This document shows positions 22,135 through 35,725 of a DNA stretch of 64,000 bases, piece after piece. Origin of the DNA: Lamellibrachia satsuma (Eukaryota > Annelida > Polychaeta > Sabellida > Siboglinidae); NCBI GenBank assembly GCA_033239005.1, contig BSQZ01000038.1, positions 2,918,501 to 2,982,500 of the forward strand. The letters run 5' to 3'. How positions within the stretch are numbered: the stretch's first letter is position 1; the number at the start of each line of letters is the position of its first letter. Below the pieces are notes generated by a model, which made no database searches, was not told the origin of the DNA, and saw only the letters and a list, made by a program, of their open reading frames with translations. A program made the translations under genes and the position numbers.

Positions 22135-25100
22135 TGAGACGTTTTAGCTGCTGGGGTACAGAGATGCATTCCGTACAACGTGTCGACTCGAGCAGAGACT
22201 TATGATGAAACATGGCCAGTGGTGGACATTGTGTTTTGTCTAGGCAAGAAAATAGATTCATTGTACAGTTTCCCGTTATCATTGAGGTACATGCGATAGT
22301 GTTCAACCAAATAGAAATGTGTTCTTAACAAATGTTGACCGTTGTGTTTTTAGGTGCGAAGAACATACCGCCCCGGTAGTTTTGTGGCATGTTTTATTGT
22401 ACAGTGGACGGGGTGTACCCAGAACTGAATGTCGGTTGTGATGTGAAGCAGCTAGGTAGTCTGTCTTAGAGGAAGGGTCATACCTTTCAAGCATTCAGTG
22501 CGATTGCGATGTGTCGTTTAGAAATGCCATTGATCATTTCGTTGTGTGAATGACATTTCATGTTGTACAGTGTTTTGTTCCTTTGTTGCTGGAAGCGGGC
22601 CGATCTGTAGGGGTCAAGGCTGACTGTTTTCCTTATATGGTAAGATAATATATTCTCGCAGTCCCAGACAGAACCGTCATCGTCAGTTCATTTAGTCGTT
22701 TGTGGATAAGGGTGAAGTGACGAATGCTGTTTTTTTTTTTACTTTACATTTAGGTTTAGCAATTGCTATTCAGATATTAGGTGTTGATGTTATGGTTTCC
22801 TGGGATGTATTTACTCACAGCAATCGGCGGATACTTTCGCCAGAGACATATGATGCCAGAGTTCTGATCAATCAAGGCAATATACACTGTATTGCACACA
22901 TTTAATTTTCCTCACTCTCAGCCAATAATCTCATTGCATGAGTTTGTCTTCAGCCTCCCAGTGTTCTTCAGTGTCCCCTCTCTGTAAGGACTTGCTGAAG
23001 ATGGATATGGCTCATGTTGACAAATGATTAAGGGAATGGCCTGGGTAGACACATTTGTTCAGACAAAAAGTGTCACATCCATGACCTACTGTCCATAAAT
23101 GCACATTTGTGATTTATTTATACATTTTTCATGCTCATCCGAGTGGTTCCTCAAATTGTATTTCTGAAGCTTATTCAGTAATTTGTGTAGCCTTTATGGT
23201 TTTTGCGATGCTTATTCAGTTGTCCTTCAGGTACTTAATGTTCAGTAATTCTTATGGTCTGTGGGTTTCCCCTTTCCTTTTCTGTTGTCACTGGTGTGTG
23301 TCATTATATATATATACTGTTTTCATCATATCTTTGGCACCACCAAAGCCTTGCAATTTTGCCTCCTCTACCTGATACGTGTCTAGTTATTTCTTATATA
23401 ATAATTATTCGTTCGATTACAAAAGTGTCATTGACTGACTGAAAGGTAATTTTCATGCTTGATAAAGTAGAGTTATCTTACTATGGTTAAAACTACTCGC
23501 ATCATGTTTTGTATTTAGCAGCCTCGTTTGTTCATGCGTGTAACTGGGCTTATGACAAAAACTCAATTTGTTTGTTTTATTAGAAAGCATTGCCATAGGA
23601 TCTGTATATGTATATCTGTATACAGTCATGTTCCTTGTCTGCATTCGATAGCCTGGTGACGCTGTATTGTACTAGTCTGTATAAGTCCAAGATAGACAAA
23701 TCTAAATAAGTAGGCCAAACATGGGACGAGATGCAAGCCGTGTCATTTGGAGATAGCAATGCGAATTGGCGCTGTTTCAAAGCAAACAGGTAATGTGGAA
23801 CAGAAAGTGTTTCTTTATAAAATCCAAAACAGGTTATCGAGCCAACCTGTCGATAATATCCATGCCCAGTGCATGCGTCCGTTTCACCGCGGTCACAGGA
23901 GGTGGTGTGACGGCAAGAAACAGCAGAACGAGAAGAAAGAACTTGTTTTAGTTGCGTTCTTGTCGACATTGAAACGATACCGTAGAGAGCCTCAGTTTGG
24001 AAGATATGAAGGTTTCCGCTGCAAAGGCTAGCAGGGCATTCTTGGAAACACCTGGATTTGTATTACTGTGGAGACCTTAACAAAGCCTGTTACCGAAACA
24101 GTGATCTTGATGGGACACAAACCAAAGTTTTTGCTACGTTTACACGACGCGTGCCCATGGTGGGCACTGTCCATATAAGGGATATTTTCCTCGTCACGGT
24201 CGATGTGTGATATAAGGATAAATGCGGAAACTGTACTTTCTTGATGTGTTGCAAGGGAAGGAATGAGCGGATCATTGACGAATGTTGGACAGTGATGAGG
24301 ACTAGCTGAGTAATTGTGAAAATGTACCGATGAGGCTATCGCCGTATGTTTATATTGTAAAGATGCGGCCCATTTAGTGGCTTATTTTGTGAGAAATCAA
24401 AACGGTGATGTCGTAGATAGGTAGACGTAGAGTAAGACAAGCAGTGATGTTGTAACGTTGCTGACGTAACAGTGAAATCCAGGTAGGATCGGTACTGCGG
24501 GATGGTGGAATTTTCCGTTGAATGGCGTAGCTGACGAGGTTGTGAGATGCATTTTGCAAAGGGGCTGGCTAGCGAGACTGTGAACTTTTCTATTTGACAT
24601 CAAACTGTAGTTGGTTTGACGTTAAAATTCCCTATTGGCCGTGGTAGTGACGATGCTTACGATAGGAAACCCACCAAATATGTGTGAGCGATGCGAGCTT
24701 TCTATTCATTCGGATGCTAAATCTCGTGCTTTATGAAGGCGAACTTTTGTCAAGTCTCCTACTTTTGTTTCTTTTTTCATATAACCTCGGTTGTTTAACC
24801 AGTTCCTGTCCTGGTAAAATGTTCGGACAAATGTTGCTATAGAATGCATCAAACGTCACCCCTGTGACGTTTGTCTTTCAAAGATGTCCGAATCCGTAAA
24901 GACTACGTTCGCTGCAACACTTTCTGCCGGAGAATCTCCTTCCTCGTGTTTCTTTAACTTGGCACCTCTGTATGTGTGTTATGTTGACGCTGTTGTCGTT
25001 GCGAAACCCACCAGTTGTACATGTGTTTGTGTGATGCTGGCGTAATCGGAACATCTCCAAAGTAGATGTGTTTTACTCACTGTTCCGCCCCACACGTAAG

Positions 25101-25275
25101 TCAGAAACTGGACGCGTTTGCTCGCTCGCGTAGATGCGTGCTTTTTTATCTAGATGGCCGTGATGTTCGATAGATTGTAAATACTATTTAAATGTGTTCC
25201 ACGTGTCTAACTTACAATTGTTACATTATGCAGAATTGTGTTGGTTGTCAAGCCTTATAATAAAATTATAGTCAT
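22135..25275 (+). other. probable 3' UTR and downstream flank of the left-hand gene
   Basis: After the stop, about 3.1 kb is largely free of tandem repeats and recognised transposon fragments, which contrasts with the rest of the window and would suit a long 3' UTR. The clearest AATAAA hexamer I noticed is in 'ttataataaaattatag' near 25259. Open frames here, such as the 129-codon one at 23580-23969 on the - strand, have no family signature or splice context. The 3' end is an estimate. Confidence 0.3.
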
Positions 25276-26058
25276 TGTAATGTCTACTTTATTAAACAAA
25301 GTCAAACGTGTTCGCTTGTTCGTTGTATCATGTTGAAGTCACGTTAAGTTTGTTTTCACGAACAGTTGCGTGTCTAGGATCTCGCAAATGGAGAACGCAA
25401 GCTTAGTAATCATTTAGTTTGTCATGATACCGTGCAGTGGTTGCAGTCGAAAACGTGTGTGCGTGCGTGCGTGTGTTTCACGTAAACGTATAAATTAATT
25501 ATATATATACATGTATATATCATAAACAATAGTATATATGTGTTCAGTTCGTCTTCTTTAAATAACTTAATTATGAACTGTTTGTATTTTGCCCCCAATA
25601 ACCCATAGTCGTGTTATATTTATTGCACACTCTTCAGTATCTGTGTGTAATTAAGCTTGAATAGTTCACGTCGAGGCGGTGCGTCGTTACATTTGCTCTG
25701 GATGAAGTATATCAAAAGGCTGGTCCAAATAATCTGAGAACTTAACGGCGAATTATTAGTTCTTGTGGTCGTTGTAGTCTGGCATTAAACTGTGTTTACA
25801 CGCGTCATTGCTATAACGTGATTTTTACGTATTTATTAAATCGTGTCGCGAGGGTGCGATTATCTAAATACGTAACAAATAACGTCATCGCAGCGACAAG
25901 TCATGTTGATGCTGCTGTAAGGTAATAACAGGTTTGTCTCGTATAATTAACGCTTGACGTGGGCAGCCATGGAGACAGAATACGCCTAATGCATAGACTG
26001 TTTACAATATTTACTGACTATTCGTTGTCTTTGTAAAAAAAAAACGATGTTAACTTAT

Positions 26059-26140
26059 ACTGTTATTGTATTGTCTTGTACTGTTATTGTATTGTCTTGT
26101 ACTGTAATTGTATTGTCTTGTACTGTTATTGTATTGTCTT
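26059..26140. repeat. 21-bp tandem repeat, 4 copies
   Basis: Unit actgttattgtattgtcttg; the third copy has one change (gtaattg). Confidence 0.9.
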
Positions 26141-26159
26141 CGTGTTTAGCATTTCGGCA

Positions 26160-26348
26160 ATTGTGACAGACCTATCTGTACGTGCGTGCGCGTGTGTGCG
26201 TCTGTACGCACGTGCATGTATATAAACTGCCAACTCGTACACACGCGAGCACACGCACGCACGCACCCACGCACGTACCTCAGATGGTAGACGAGTCGGC
26301 ACGATGCGAGCCAAAAACCAGTAGAATTATCGTACGTGTGCGTGTGTG

Positions 26349-26427
<79 letters not shown>

Positions 26428-26479
26428 CATACATATATATGCATACACATATATACACACACACACACACACATAATTA

Positions 26480-26514
<35 letters not shown>

Positions 26515-26690
26515 TTGTATAGCTTTTGTATAGCTAGACCAGATTATTTTATCGTATTTCACTTGTAATAATTGTAGGTTTTGAACATTAGTAGTTTAGA
26601 TGTGTATGATTTTAATTATTACGTATACACCAGTGTACAGCGCCCAACAACAATTATTTGGATGAGACGCTATATAAGAAACTTATTGTT
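26160..26690 (+). repeat. dispersed SINE-like unit with microsatellite core, copy 1
   Basis: Order of parts: a (GCAC/AC)-rich tract, a conserved block cgtacctcagatggtagacg, a long (AT)n tract (26351-26422), an AC/AT tract, then a conserved 3' part with tagtttagatgtgtatgatt and gacgctatataagaaa. The same parts in the same order form copy 2 at 27430-28146, with different microsatellite lengths. Confidence 0.65.
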
Positions 26691-26809
26691 ATATTAGTCC
26701 AGTATACTGCATGGCTGCAAGAACTGGTCCAGTGTTGCACCGATTTGCAATGTTACACAGGACAATGCTCCAATCTTGGCATCTCAAACCTAGCCCGGTC
26801 ACCTACTAC

Positions 26810-27125
26810 CAAGCAGTAATTACCCCGCCCGCTCCCGGGGTATCGTGCGTCGGGTTTTATCGTAGACATCGACAAACGTAGCTCAAAGAGGCGCAGGATC
26901 ATTAAACAAACGTCGAAATGCATTTCGTTTCAATCTGAATCGTGCTTCAAAGTGTCGGCGGACAAAGCCGGCGAGGCAGATCGGAGTCTTAATGAAATCA
27001 ACGGACGGTGGTGCTCGTGGAAGGAGAGCCTAAATGGGATCGCCTCGGGCTAGTGGTCCCGTTCAAACGTTCCCGGGTTGAGGAGAACGGGTTCGCAGTC
27101 GTGGTTATCGTTTGTTGGATCGGGA
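26810..27125. promoter_or_regulatory. GC-richer unique block, candidate conserved noncoding DNA
   Basis: Sharp rise in GC between two repeat units, with homeodomain-type cores (ggatcattaaac, gtcttaatgaaatc) and no open coding frame. A candidate enhancer by contrast only. Confidence 0.25.
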
Positions 27126-27154
27126 GGCTCGTTCTGTGGGATTCAACTGCTCTG

Positions 27155-27285
27155 TGATTAGAGAGGGGGGAGAAAGACAGAGAGAGAGGGGGAGGGAGAG
27201 GGAGGGAGGGAGGGAGGGAGAAGAGGGAAGAGAGGGAGAGATATAAAGATAGACACAGACAGACAGGCGGAGGGAGAGAAAAATA
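27155..27285. repeat. polypurine (GA/GGGA)n tract
   Basis: About 100 bases almost entirely G and A on the + strand (gagggagggagggaggga). Such purine strands can form triplex DNA. Confidence 0.85.
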
Positions 27286-27319
27286 ATGTAATTACTATAT
27301 GGAAAACCAACTTCCAAAT

Positions 27320-27420
27320 ATTAAGCTTAACTTGGGCAAACGTGCTTTCTGTGTAGCGGCGTCTATGGTCTGGAATGAACTCACGACCACTGTGTAATCG
27401 TCTGAAACTATGCCTGTGCG
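27320..27420 (+). mobile_element. LINE ORF2 C-terminal remnant (family B)
   Basis: Reads KLNLGKRAFCVAASMVWNEL followed by TTTV and an in-frame stop. The G-x-R-A-F-x-V-A-A-x-x-x-W-N-x-L pattern is typical of the C-terminus of reverse-transcriptase ORFs of RTE/CR1-type elements. It sits immediately before copy 2 of the SINE-like unit. Confidence 0.7.
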
Positions 27421-27429
27421 CTGTATTAG

Positions 27430-28146
<717 letters not shown>

Positions 28147-28185
28147 ATTTATTTTGACTTCGATTCCTAAAAACGACTCCCTTCT

Positions 28186-28575
28186 TGAGGCGCAGTGACG
28201 TAGTGGTTCAGTGACATAGTGGTTCAGTGACGTAATGGTTCAGTGACGTAGTGGTTCAGTGACGCAATGGTTAAGACATCGGACTCTTAATCGCGTTCAG
28301 AGGTATATATGGCTATAAACTGTTGTGGATCTGTGAACGAATAGTCTTCGCGCAGTAATTGCAGTGTAGCTGAATACTTCACAGAGAGGCCGAGTTGGTG
28401 TTTGAGTGAACAGGTCTACCAGTGGGTGAAGTGTCCTGAGCGGTCCCACGGACTGGCTACGTAAGAACCTGCCTTTTTGTTGACACCGTTGGTCGCGACG
28501 GTTTACACTGGCCGATGAATTTCGTCACATTGTCTTGCTTTAGTAACCTTGCCAATCTTGCAAATAAAAACAGTT
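28186..28575 (+). mobile_element. tRNA-Lys-derived SINE with five tandem A-box copies
   Basis: The 16-bp segment agtgacgtagtggttc, which is A-box-like (promoter box A of RNA polymerase III), is repeated five times at 28194-28273. It is followed by catcggactcttaatcgcg, which matches the anticodon arm of tRNA-Lys(CTT). The B box is degraded (gttcagaggt). The body shares 'gtcc(c) ... gactg' segments with the SINE at 44838. It ends in an A-rich tail (gcaaataaaaacag). Confidence 0.7.
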
Positions 28576-28597
28576 AACACTTAGTTGGGTCATCAAC

Positions 28598-28637
28598 GCA
28601 CGCGCGCACGCACGCACGCACGCACGCACGCATGTAC

Positions 28638-28668
<31 letters not shown>

Positions 28669-28682
28669 AACACACACACACG
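28598..28682. repeat. (GCAC)n/(AC)n microsatellite
   Basis: Tandem cgca tetramers passing into AC dinucleotides with occasional AAAC. Confidence 0.93.
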
Positions 28683-30039
28683 TACACACCCATTCGTTTG
28701 GTCATACTCCCAGCTCCTGTTATGATAAGTGTTTCTCCCGCAATAATAATGTCACTTTTGTAATCCTTCTTTTTCTGCTTCTCGGGTAAACTCGAACGTC
28801 AATTTCGATCTGCAATTATAATGAGCAGTTGGCTAAGCATATAGGTAGACACACACAGCGGGAAATAGTCCATTTTCAGAACTAATAATCAATTATGTGG
28901 AAAATTCAACACATTTTATAATATAGATTAGAGTGAGATTAGTTATGTTATTTGACTCTGGCTTTAAATGCATTGTTTTATTGTTTTATTGCTTTTCATA
29001 TTTTTATCGATTTAAAAAGTAACAACTTGGAATAAATGTTGTCATCAAAGCCGTCACAGTTGAAACAAACTTATGATATAAGGCTTAATTTACATGACCA
29101 AACGATATATTAACACCAAGTGCTTTGTGGCATGACAAAATAATTGGTATTTCCCCACACAAACGGAGATAATTTAATTCCTTGTTCAACCCGACAACAA
29201 CGGCCCTGTCTGTTCGACACGCGGCGAAAACATGAGTGTTATTTCCCCCAGACGTCGACAAGTGAAGATATATATAAATAAAGCATCAAAGACGCTCACC
29301 GACAATAGGAAGTGCCACTAGGTGTTACTCTTCCAAGTCGACGTTTTCAATGTAATTACGGTTTGACCATAACGGGCATTATTCCCCTTCCGGCATTTTA
29401 TTTCATTTGGCGGTAAGGTGCATGTATTTAGAAAATTAAGATTCAATTAAATCTGTTTCGTTATGTTTCCACTAACTAAACTATTCACTGTTCAACTTCA
29501 CACGCAGGTTAAGAAAAACGACATCGTAACTTCACACTTTAAAGGGTAGGTTTTTGAATCAATTGTAGTAGATTTATCCTGGAGTTAAAGACGTTGATGG
29601 TAGTCGATTATAACACAGTATGTGTTATGCAGCAGTATCTGTTACTCTTTAAGCCGCTGTTTTATGTAAAGGTTTTTCCATGCATAATGGGCTCAAATCC
29701 ATTTCTGGTACACTTTTTCTCATGAATAATTTAATGCGTTTTTCTTTGTTTTTCTGTTGTTATTTGTTTTTCGCTGCGTTTCACACGTTTCACACGTAGG
29801 TAAAGAAAAACTGTATCGTAAATTCACACCTTAACGAGAATATTTTTGCATCATTTATAATAGATTAATATGGAGTTTAAAAAAAATTCTATCACAAGAT
29901 ATACATTAATAAACTATCCAATGAGATCGTTTTTATGACTCCGCGGGGATGGGCGTGTCTGTCGCATTTGCTACGGTTGCACTCAAGCGAGACAGCACTT
30001 CGCTGGCAAATCGCCGTAAAACTGTCATATTTTTTTGTC

Positions 30040-30260
30040 TAAGAGGACAATAAATGTATTGAACATATTATCTACAGATTGTGTAGATGCTAGCAGGGTG
30101 ATATGTTTTCTTAACGAGATATATCACTGAAGGACGGGTCACACATAGATAAAATAATTCTTGGACTCTCGATAAGCGAATTATTTTTTGTGTCCCCTTG
30201 TCACGTGGGCCTTTTGCCTTGGATAGCAAATCTTGTTAAAACTTGTTAAAAACACGTTTA
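30040..30260 (+). mobile_element. LINE ORF2 C-terminal remnant (family A)
   Basis: Reads LSTDCVDASRVICF with decay, then the family A 3' end (cttggactctcgataag ... ccttggatagcaaatcttgtt), which is shared with 1666-1810 and 21130-21260. Confidence 0.6.
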
Positions 30261-30779
30261 AGCACCACACGAATATTGGGAGGTGGCCTTAGAAAAAAAA
30301 TTTATAAATCGTCTTCGTCGAAATATACAAGGTGGCATTATACCATTTTTGAGCCGGGTGCCAGGGGAGAACAGTCGATGCCATGCAGTAGGGTCTGTAC
30401 ACGTCCACGTCCAAGCATGGGTATGCTTGTGTGTCTGACGCAGGTTAAAACCCCCACTTCAATTAATTTAGACCATCGCGAATCATGTTTGTTGATATTA
30501 AAATATGCACAATGTATGAATATAATTTAAGTAATACGCATGCGCAGTCGGTTTAATAAAATAATACATTCTCTGTTAAAATCGTCGAAAGAATTTACTC
30601 CGATCGTTAGACAGCTTAAATCTCATAATTTTATTATATGGTCATATGCATGAATAATGTAAACATTTAGAGAAAGCACCCGTAGGCACGCCTATCATCA
30701 TGGGGGGTTCGCACGAACCCCTTTTTAAAGATTTCTTTTAACTGTAACATTGTTCAGAAAGCATCCCATAAATTCCCGC

Positions 30780-31240
30780 CCGAACCTCAGAAAAAAAAAC
30801 CCGAAGACGGACCTGCGAAGGGTATGGTTTACTGGGGTGGATTTGTTCGCCGGAATTAACACAAATTGGCGGCAGCGATCGAAGAAACCGGCGCGCTACG
30901 AGTCTCGCTATAAATCGCCGAGTGCCGTTCGCGGCATTGTCTGGCTGTCGGACGGCCGGTTTGTTTGAACGGTGCTCACAATGCGGAGACGCTTTGAAGC
31001 GGGCCGTCTCGCTGTGATGCCGACTCTGCCATTGTCCACACATTGTCTCCGCATGTCCAGCGCGCCCAACTGGCCCGCTGTCCTACATGACGTATGGGCG
31101 GTCAGAAGTGTAGACAGGAGACAGGGATCGCGACTAATTTCCAGTTGGAACCGTCGTGAACGCGTTGACGGCTTTCGTGGAAAGAGCCCGCGCCGGCCAG
31201 GACAATGGCGGACGGAGAGTTACGACGATTTATAGCAAAC
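30780..31240. promoter_or_regulatory. GC-richer unique block, candidate conserved noncoding DNA
   Basis: A non-repetitive, GC-rich island (about 30830-31220) without a splice-bounded coding frame; frames are open on both strands but carry no family signature. An unannotated exon cannot be excluded. Confidence 0.22.
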
Positions 31241-31580
31241 GCGTTAACCTGCCTTTGACAGAGCATTATGGGTGGTACACCTGTGTGCTAACTTCCGATT
31301 AAATGTACGTCGTTTGGTGCTGCAAATAATCGGCGAGTCCTATGTTCTCAAGGAGGTGTGTTCCCCGATTAAAATAACAGGGAGGAAGCGCAAACACACA
31401 GTAGAGAGACGACAGCAAGACACACGTTTAGTGGAAACAATGCGACGTTAAGAAAGGTTAACAAAAACGTTTGCATTTGTCTAAGATCTAAGTTTATTAT
31501 ATTTGTTGATGGGGTTACTAATATTAGAAACGAGAACTTCTAATACTGCGCCGTATCCGGTTCCCGGAACATTCAAAGCG

Positions 31581-31583
<3 letters not shown>

Positions 31584-31638
<55 letters not shown>
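31584..31638. repeat. (AT)n microsatellite
   Basis: About 55 bases of alternating AT. Confidence 0.93.
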
Positions 31639-31644
<6 letters not shown>

Positions 31645-32274
31645 TAACAATTAAAACACTGCATATTGACACTAATTCATTTATACAACTGACTGAACAA
31701 AATTGACCACATTACGAAACGGCAGCAAGTAGTCAAACGACCCTATAGAATGATAACACAACGTTCTGTCCATCGTGCTACTCCGTTCCACAAATAATAT
31801 AGCAGAATTGAATGCATCCCCGCGTTGCATTGTTTCTACTCACAATTTAGTAAATAGCAATAATTGACGTAGTCTCAACTGGTCGTCATAGAAACAAAAC
31901 ATTTCAAGATTAACCCGGATGTGACAATTTGAAGCTTCATTTCAAATTGAATTTCACTTCTGGTGGTCAAAACACGTCGCGCCATGATAACTGCCGAAAG
32001 CGAAGTGGCAAAAGGTCAAAGAAAGCGACATTTACTGAGTGGACGTGGTGTCCGTGGGAAAATACCGTAGTGCCATGACAACTATTGAATGTCACTGTCC
32101 ACACAAACGCATCAATTCAGCGTGTTTGACAAGTTTTACCGTAACTCGTCAGCCTAATGCAGCCGCGACGTTGCATCGTACAGATGGCCCTCGAGTGGGT
32201 AGTCAAACCACTTCAGTGGACGTATATGTGGCCGTCATTAATGGAGCAGGATCTAATCGTTTATCGTAAAGTCA

Positions 32275-32520
32275 TGTTACACAGTGAAAGCAACATATAT
32301 TAAAACATATTTTGACCGACAAATGTGGTTTAATGAAAACCAATTTGTTCATATGACTTGATTGTTATAATAATTATGCATAATTGGAATGTTTCGACTC
32401 GAATATCATGTTTATATTGCATGCTGAATGACAATGTTGATTTCATAAACAGATAACGGTCAAATTATATTTAAAAATATAATATGATTTGACGATAAAA
32501 GCTATCAGACGTTCTACCTT
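32275..32520. mobile_element. foldback/MITE family, copy 2
   Basis: Left arm gaccgacaaatgtggtttaa and internal cataaacagataacggtcaa are shared with the other copies. The right arm is decayed. Confidence 0.5.
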
Positions 32521-32543
32521 CAACTGAAATAGGCGATCAAATT

Positions 32544-32880
32544 GAACGCCCATAACATTCAGAGATGTACGTCCATAACAGGAAAGTGAACGTCCATAAC
32601 ATTCAGAGACGTACGTCCATAACAGGAAAGCATAACAGGAAAGTGAACGTCCATAACATTCAGAGACGTACGTCCATAACAGGAAAGTGAACGTCCATAA
32701 CATTCAGAGACGTACGTCCATAACAGGAAAGTGAACGTCCATAACATTCAGAGACGTACGTCCATAACAGGAAAGTGAACGTCCATAACATTCAGAGACG
32801 TACGTCCATAACAGGAAAGTGAACGTCCATAACATTCAGAGACGTACGTCCATAACAGGAAAGTGAACGCCCATAACGAC
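32544..32880. repeat. 44-bp minisatellite, 7 full copies
   Basis: The unit contains acgtccataac twice and a palindromic ACGTACGT core (cattcagagacgtacgtcca). The second copy has a 14-base internal insertion. Isolated relics of the motif lie outside the array at about 33060 and 33229. Confidence 0.93.
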
Positions 32881-33779
32881 AGACACTTGAACATATGACC
32901 TAGATACTAGCAGGAAATGTATTAATTTCTACTTCATTTGGAAGCTTAAAGTCTAGTCTACAAACACACAGTTTTGTTATATTTTATGTATTCATATACT
33001 TCACATGACGTTGATATTGAAATGTTTGAAGCAACAATCAAAAAATATTTTTATCTGAGTACGTCCATAACGGAAATATGTTTAGAATATTTTTCCAAAT
33101 GAATAAAGCTGGATAGCTATCATTCGGCATGTTTATAGTACTAGGTAGATTACACATTATGCCCATTTCAAAATCCACCTATTCCAATTGTATTGCACGT
33201 CTTGACAAAGTGTCAACAATTCTCTGAAACGTACGTCTATAACGTCGTAATTACCCGTATATCATGTCACACATATATGATAAATTGATGGACTCAGTGC
33301 CACTTGCAGTCTGGAGCTATTTGCTTAATTTGTTTAATACACATATAGACATGTTGGTATGTATGTTGTTCAGCCTAACTATTCCCCAATGTGCAGACAA
33401 GACAACATGCACAATACTATTTTCTTTTGGGGGGAAACCGTCGTATGGTATATACCTATAGTTCGTGCAGACTCTACAAGATGAATGTTTCGTGAAACAA
33501 ACATCAGGCACACCCGCAGTTACCTCCTCGGCTATAGTGCAAACTTCAATCAACACATGCGGCTAAATTCTAGGTGTGTCTTGTTGGTTGTTGCTTTTTA
33601 TTAGCTTAGCCAGTAAACGTAATAATAAATTATTACACAATGCACCGACGCTGCACTTCAAAGTAAAGCTTTCCCTTAAACATTTGAAAAAACTGTCGTT
33701 CGTCCCGATTGCGTGAATTAGATACTTCCAACGACTAGACGAGCAAAGCCAGATCACCGTGGGAAGACTGGATGCGCTA

Positions 33780-34160
33780 AAAACAATGGGAAGACGCGGG
33801 CGTAAATTTCAATAAACCCTAACTAGCCGGAAACAGGCGCTTCTCACGTGACTCCCCCAATCTATTTTGCTGCGCAGGATCGCGGCAGTTTCCCGGTAAA
33901 ATAAAGGCGTTTTGTTTGCGTTTCCTGTAAAGCCGACATAATCAGCGTGCCAAAGCGCCGCCCGACTCTTAGGCAGCTTACAACTAGTTACCGGCGTGAC
34001 AATCGCCTGTATTCAACTAGACGGCGCGCTTGGTTTATTAACTTAATTATCGAACAATGGCTGCTCCCGCGCCTCGCTCTGATGTCAACAAGTGGTCGCT
34101 GTCGAATCGAGTCGCTTGTCGACGAGGACTTTGAGTTAGCGGACGCCGCCCGCTGAGGGA
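33780..34160. promoter_or_regulatory. GC-richer unique block, candidate conserved noncoding DNA
   Basis: Unique sequence with balanced to high GC, ending just before foldback copy 3. There is no splice-bounded frame. Confidence 0.2.
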
Positions 34161-34394
34161 CACGATTAGGAAATAATTGGCTTAACCAATGGTCGAAATG
34201 CTGATAACTTCATTCCGTTCGTAGCATCAGAGCTTTGCCAAATAATGCCGATAGAAAGCGCAATGTTCCGACTGAATATATCGGTAGAATGGTCGTTGAT
34301 TTTTCAAGACAAATTAGCCTTCGGATTGCTTGATTGTTGTGACGGCTTTGACATGTGTCTTTGAGGTCTGCGTTTGTGTCTCGGTGTTCATTTA

Positions 34395-34695
34395 AAGGTA
34401 CATTGTGTGATAGTTCTCATCGTAAAATCATGTCTTAATGATAACATCAAACTGCATCTATTCCAATACGTTGACCGCCCAAATATGTTTTAATGAACTA
34501 CAAATCTGGTTTGTTTGTAAGGGTCGAACCGAATGTCATGCTGAAGAACAAGGACAAGGACAATATTCATAAACAGATAACGGTCAATATATTTAAAACA
34601 ATGTGGTTTATTAAAACACATTTGGGTTGTCAAAAAGCTAAAAATTATGTAATATATACAAAATAGCATAAACAAACGATCAGACTTATATAAAT
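34395..34695. mobile_element. foldback/MITE family, copy 3 (best preserved arms)
   Basis: The left arm 34471-34498 (ttgaccgcccaaatatgttt) is complementary to the right arm 34606-34632 (acacatttgggttgtcaa). Internal cataaacagataacggtcaa is present. Both arms can pair over roughly 27 bases with few mismatches. Confidence 0.6.
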
Positions 34696-34724
34696 TCACT
34701 GTTGAATATCGATGTTCAGGACGC

Positions 34725-34975
<251 letters not shown>

Positions 34976-35617
34976 TTTTGTGTGTGTTTGTCGTTGCTGG
35001 CGAAGATATTAATAATCTATGTTAGTAAATTTCATTAATTTGCTGTTTATTTATGTATTCGTGGTCGCTTTCTGACACGTTGTGCACTAATGTTTACTGG
35101 TGCGTTGATTGAATTTTTTTGAAAGTGTCAGTTGCGTAATTAATCGTATGTACTAAGTACAGGTAATCAGCCAACATTACTGCGTAAACACAGCTATGTT
35201 TATTATTTTCCGTCGACCAGTAACGTGAGTCATAATGTATTCTTCGCTTCGACAGGTTAATTATGTCCTATCAATAAATCTGCCCGCATCGCAAATAATT
35301 GCTTATTTATTACACCGCAATGTTTACGATAAGTACTACTGAACGATGAATATTTCGTCACCATTTTGAGCTTATAAGGGTACTTATAAGTGTAAGGTTG
35401 TGTACGAGGGGTATGTAGTGCTTGTACGCACCCTGCCGAAAAGACACAGTCCGAAATCTCAAAATAATGCAAATATGCAGTGACACCACCAGTCATGAGA
35501 AAATTGGTGTCAGCGTGTGAATAGTAATAATACTGAAGAGTCTATTGTATTTCGTGATATATATAGTAGTTCACTCATGCTCTCAACCACTCGCAACACA
35601 TGCATTCACTCGTGTAT

Positions 35618-35725
35618 GTATACGCACACATGCATGCACGCACGCACACTCGCACGCTTGCATACGCCCTCGCACACACACATACGCGCACGCGCGCACG
35701 CACGCACGCACGCACGCACATACAC
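35618..35725. repeat. (GCAC)n-rich imperfect microsatellite
   Basis: Imperfect cacg/cgca tetramers with interruptions. Confidence 0.88.

Noticed and set aside
23580..23969. 129-codon - strand frame
   Set aside because: No recognisable domain or splice context; it overlaps open frames on the other strand and lies in the probable 3' UTR of the left-hand gene.
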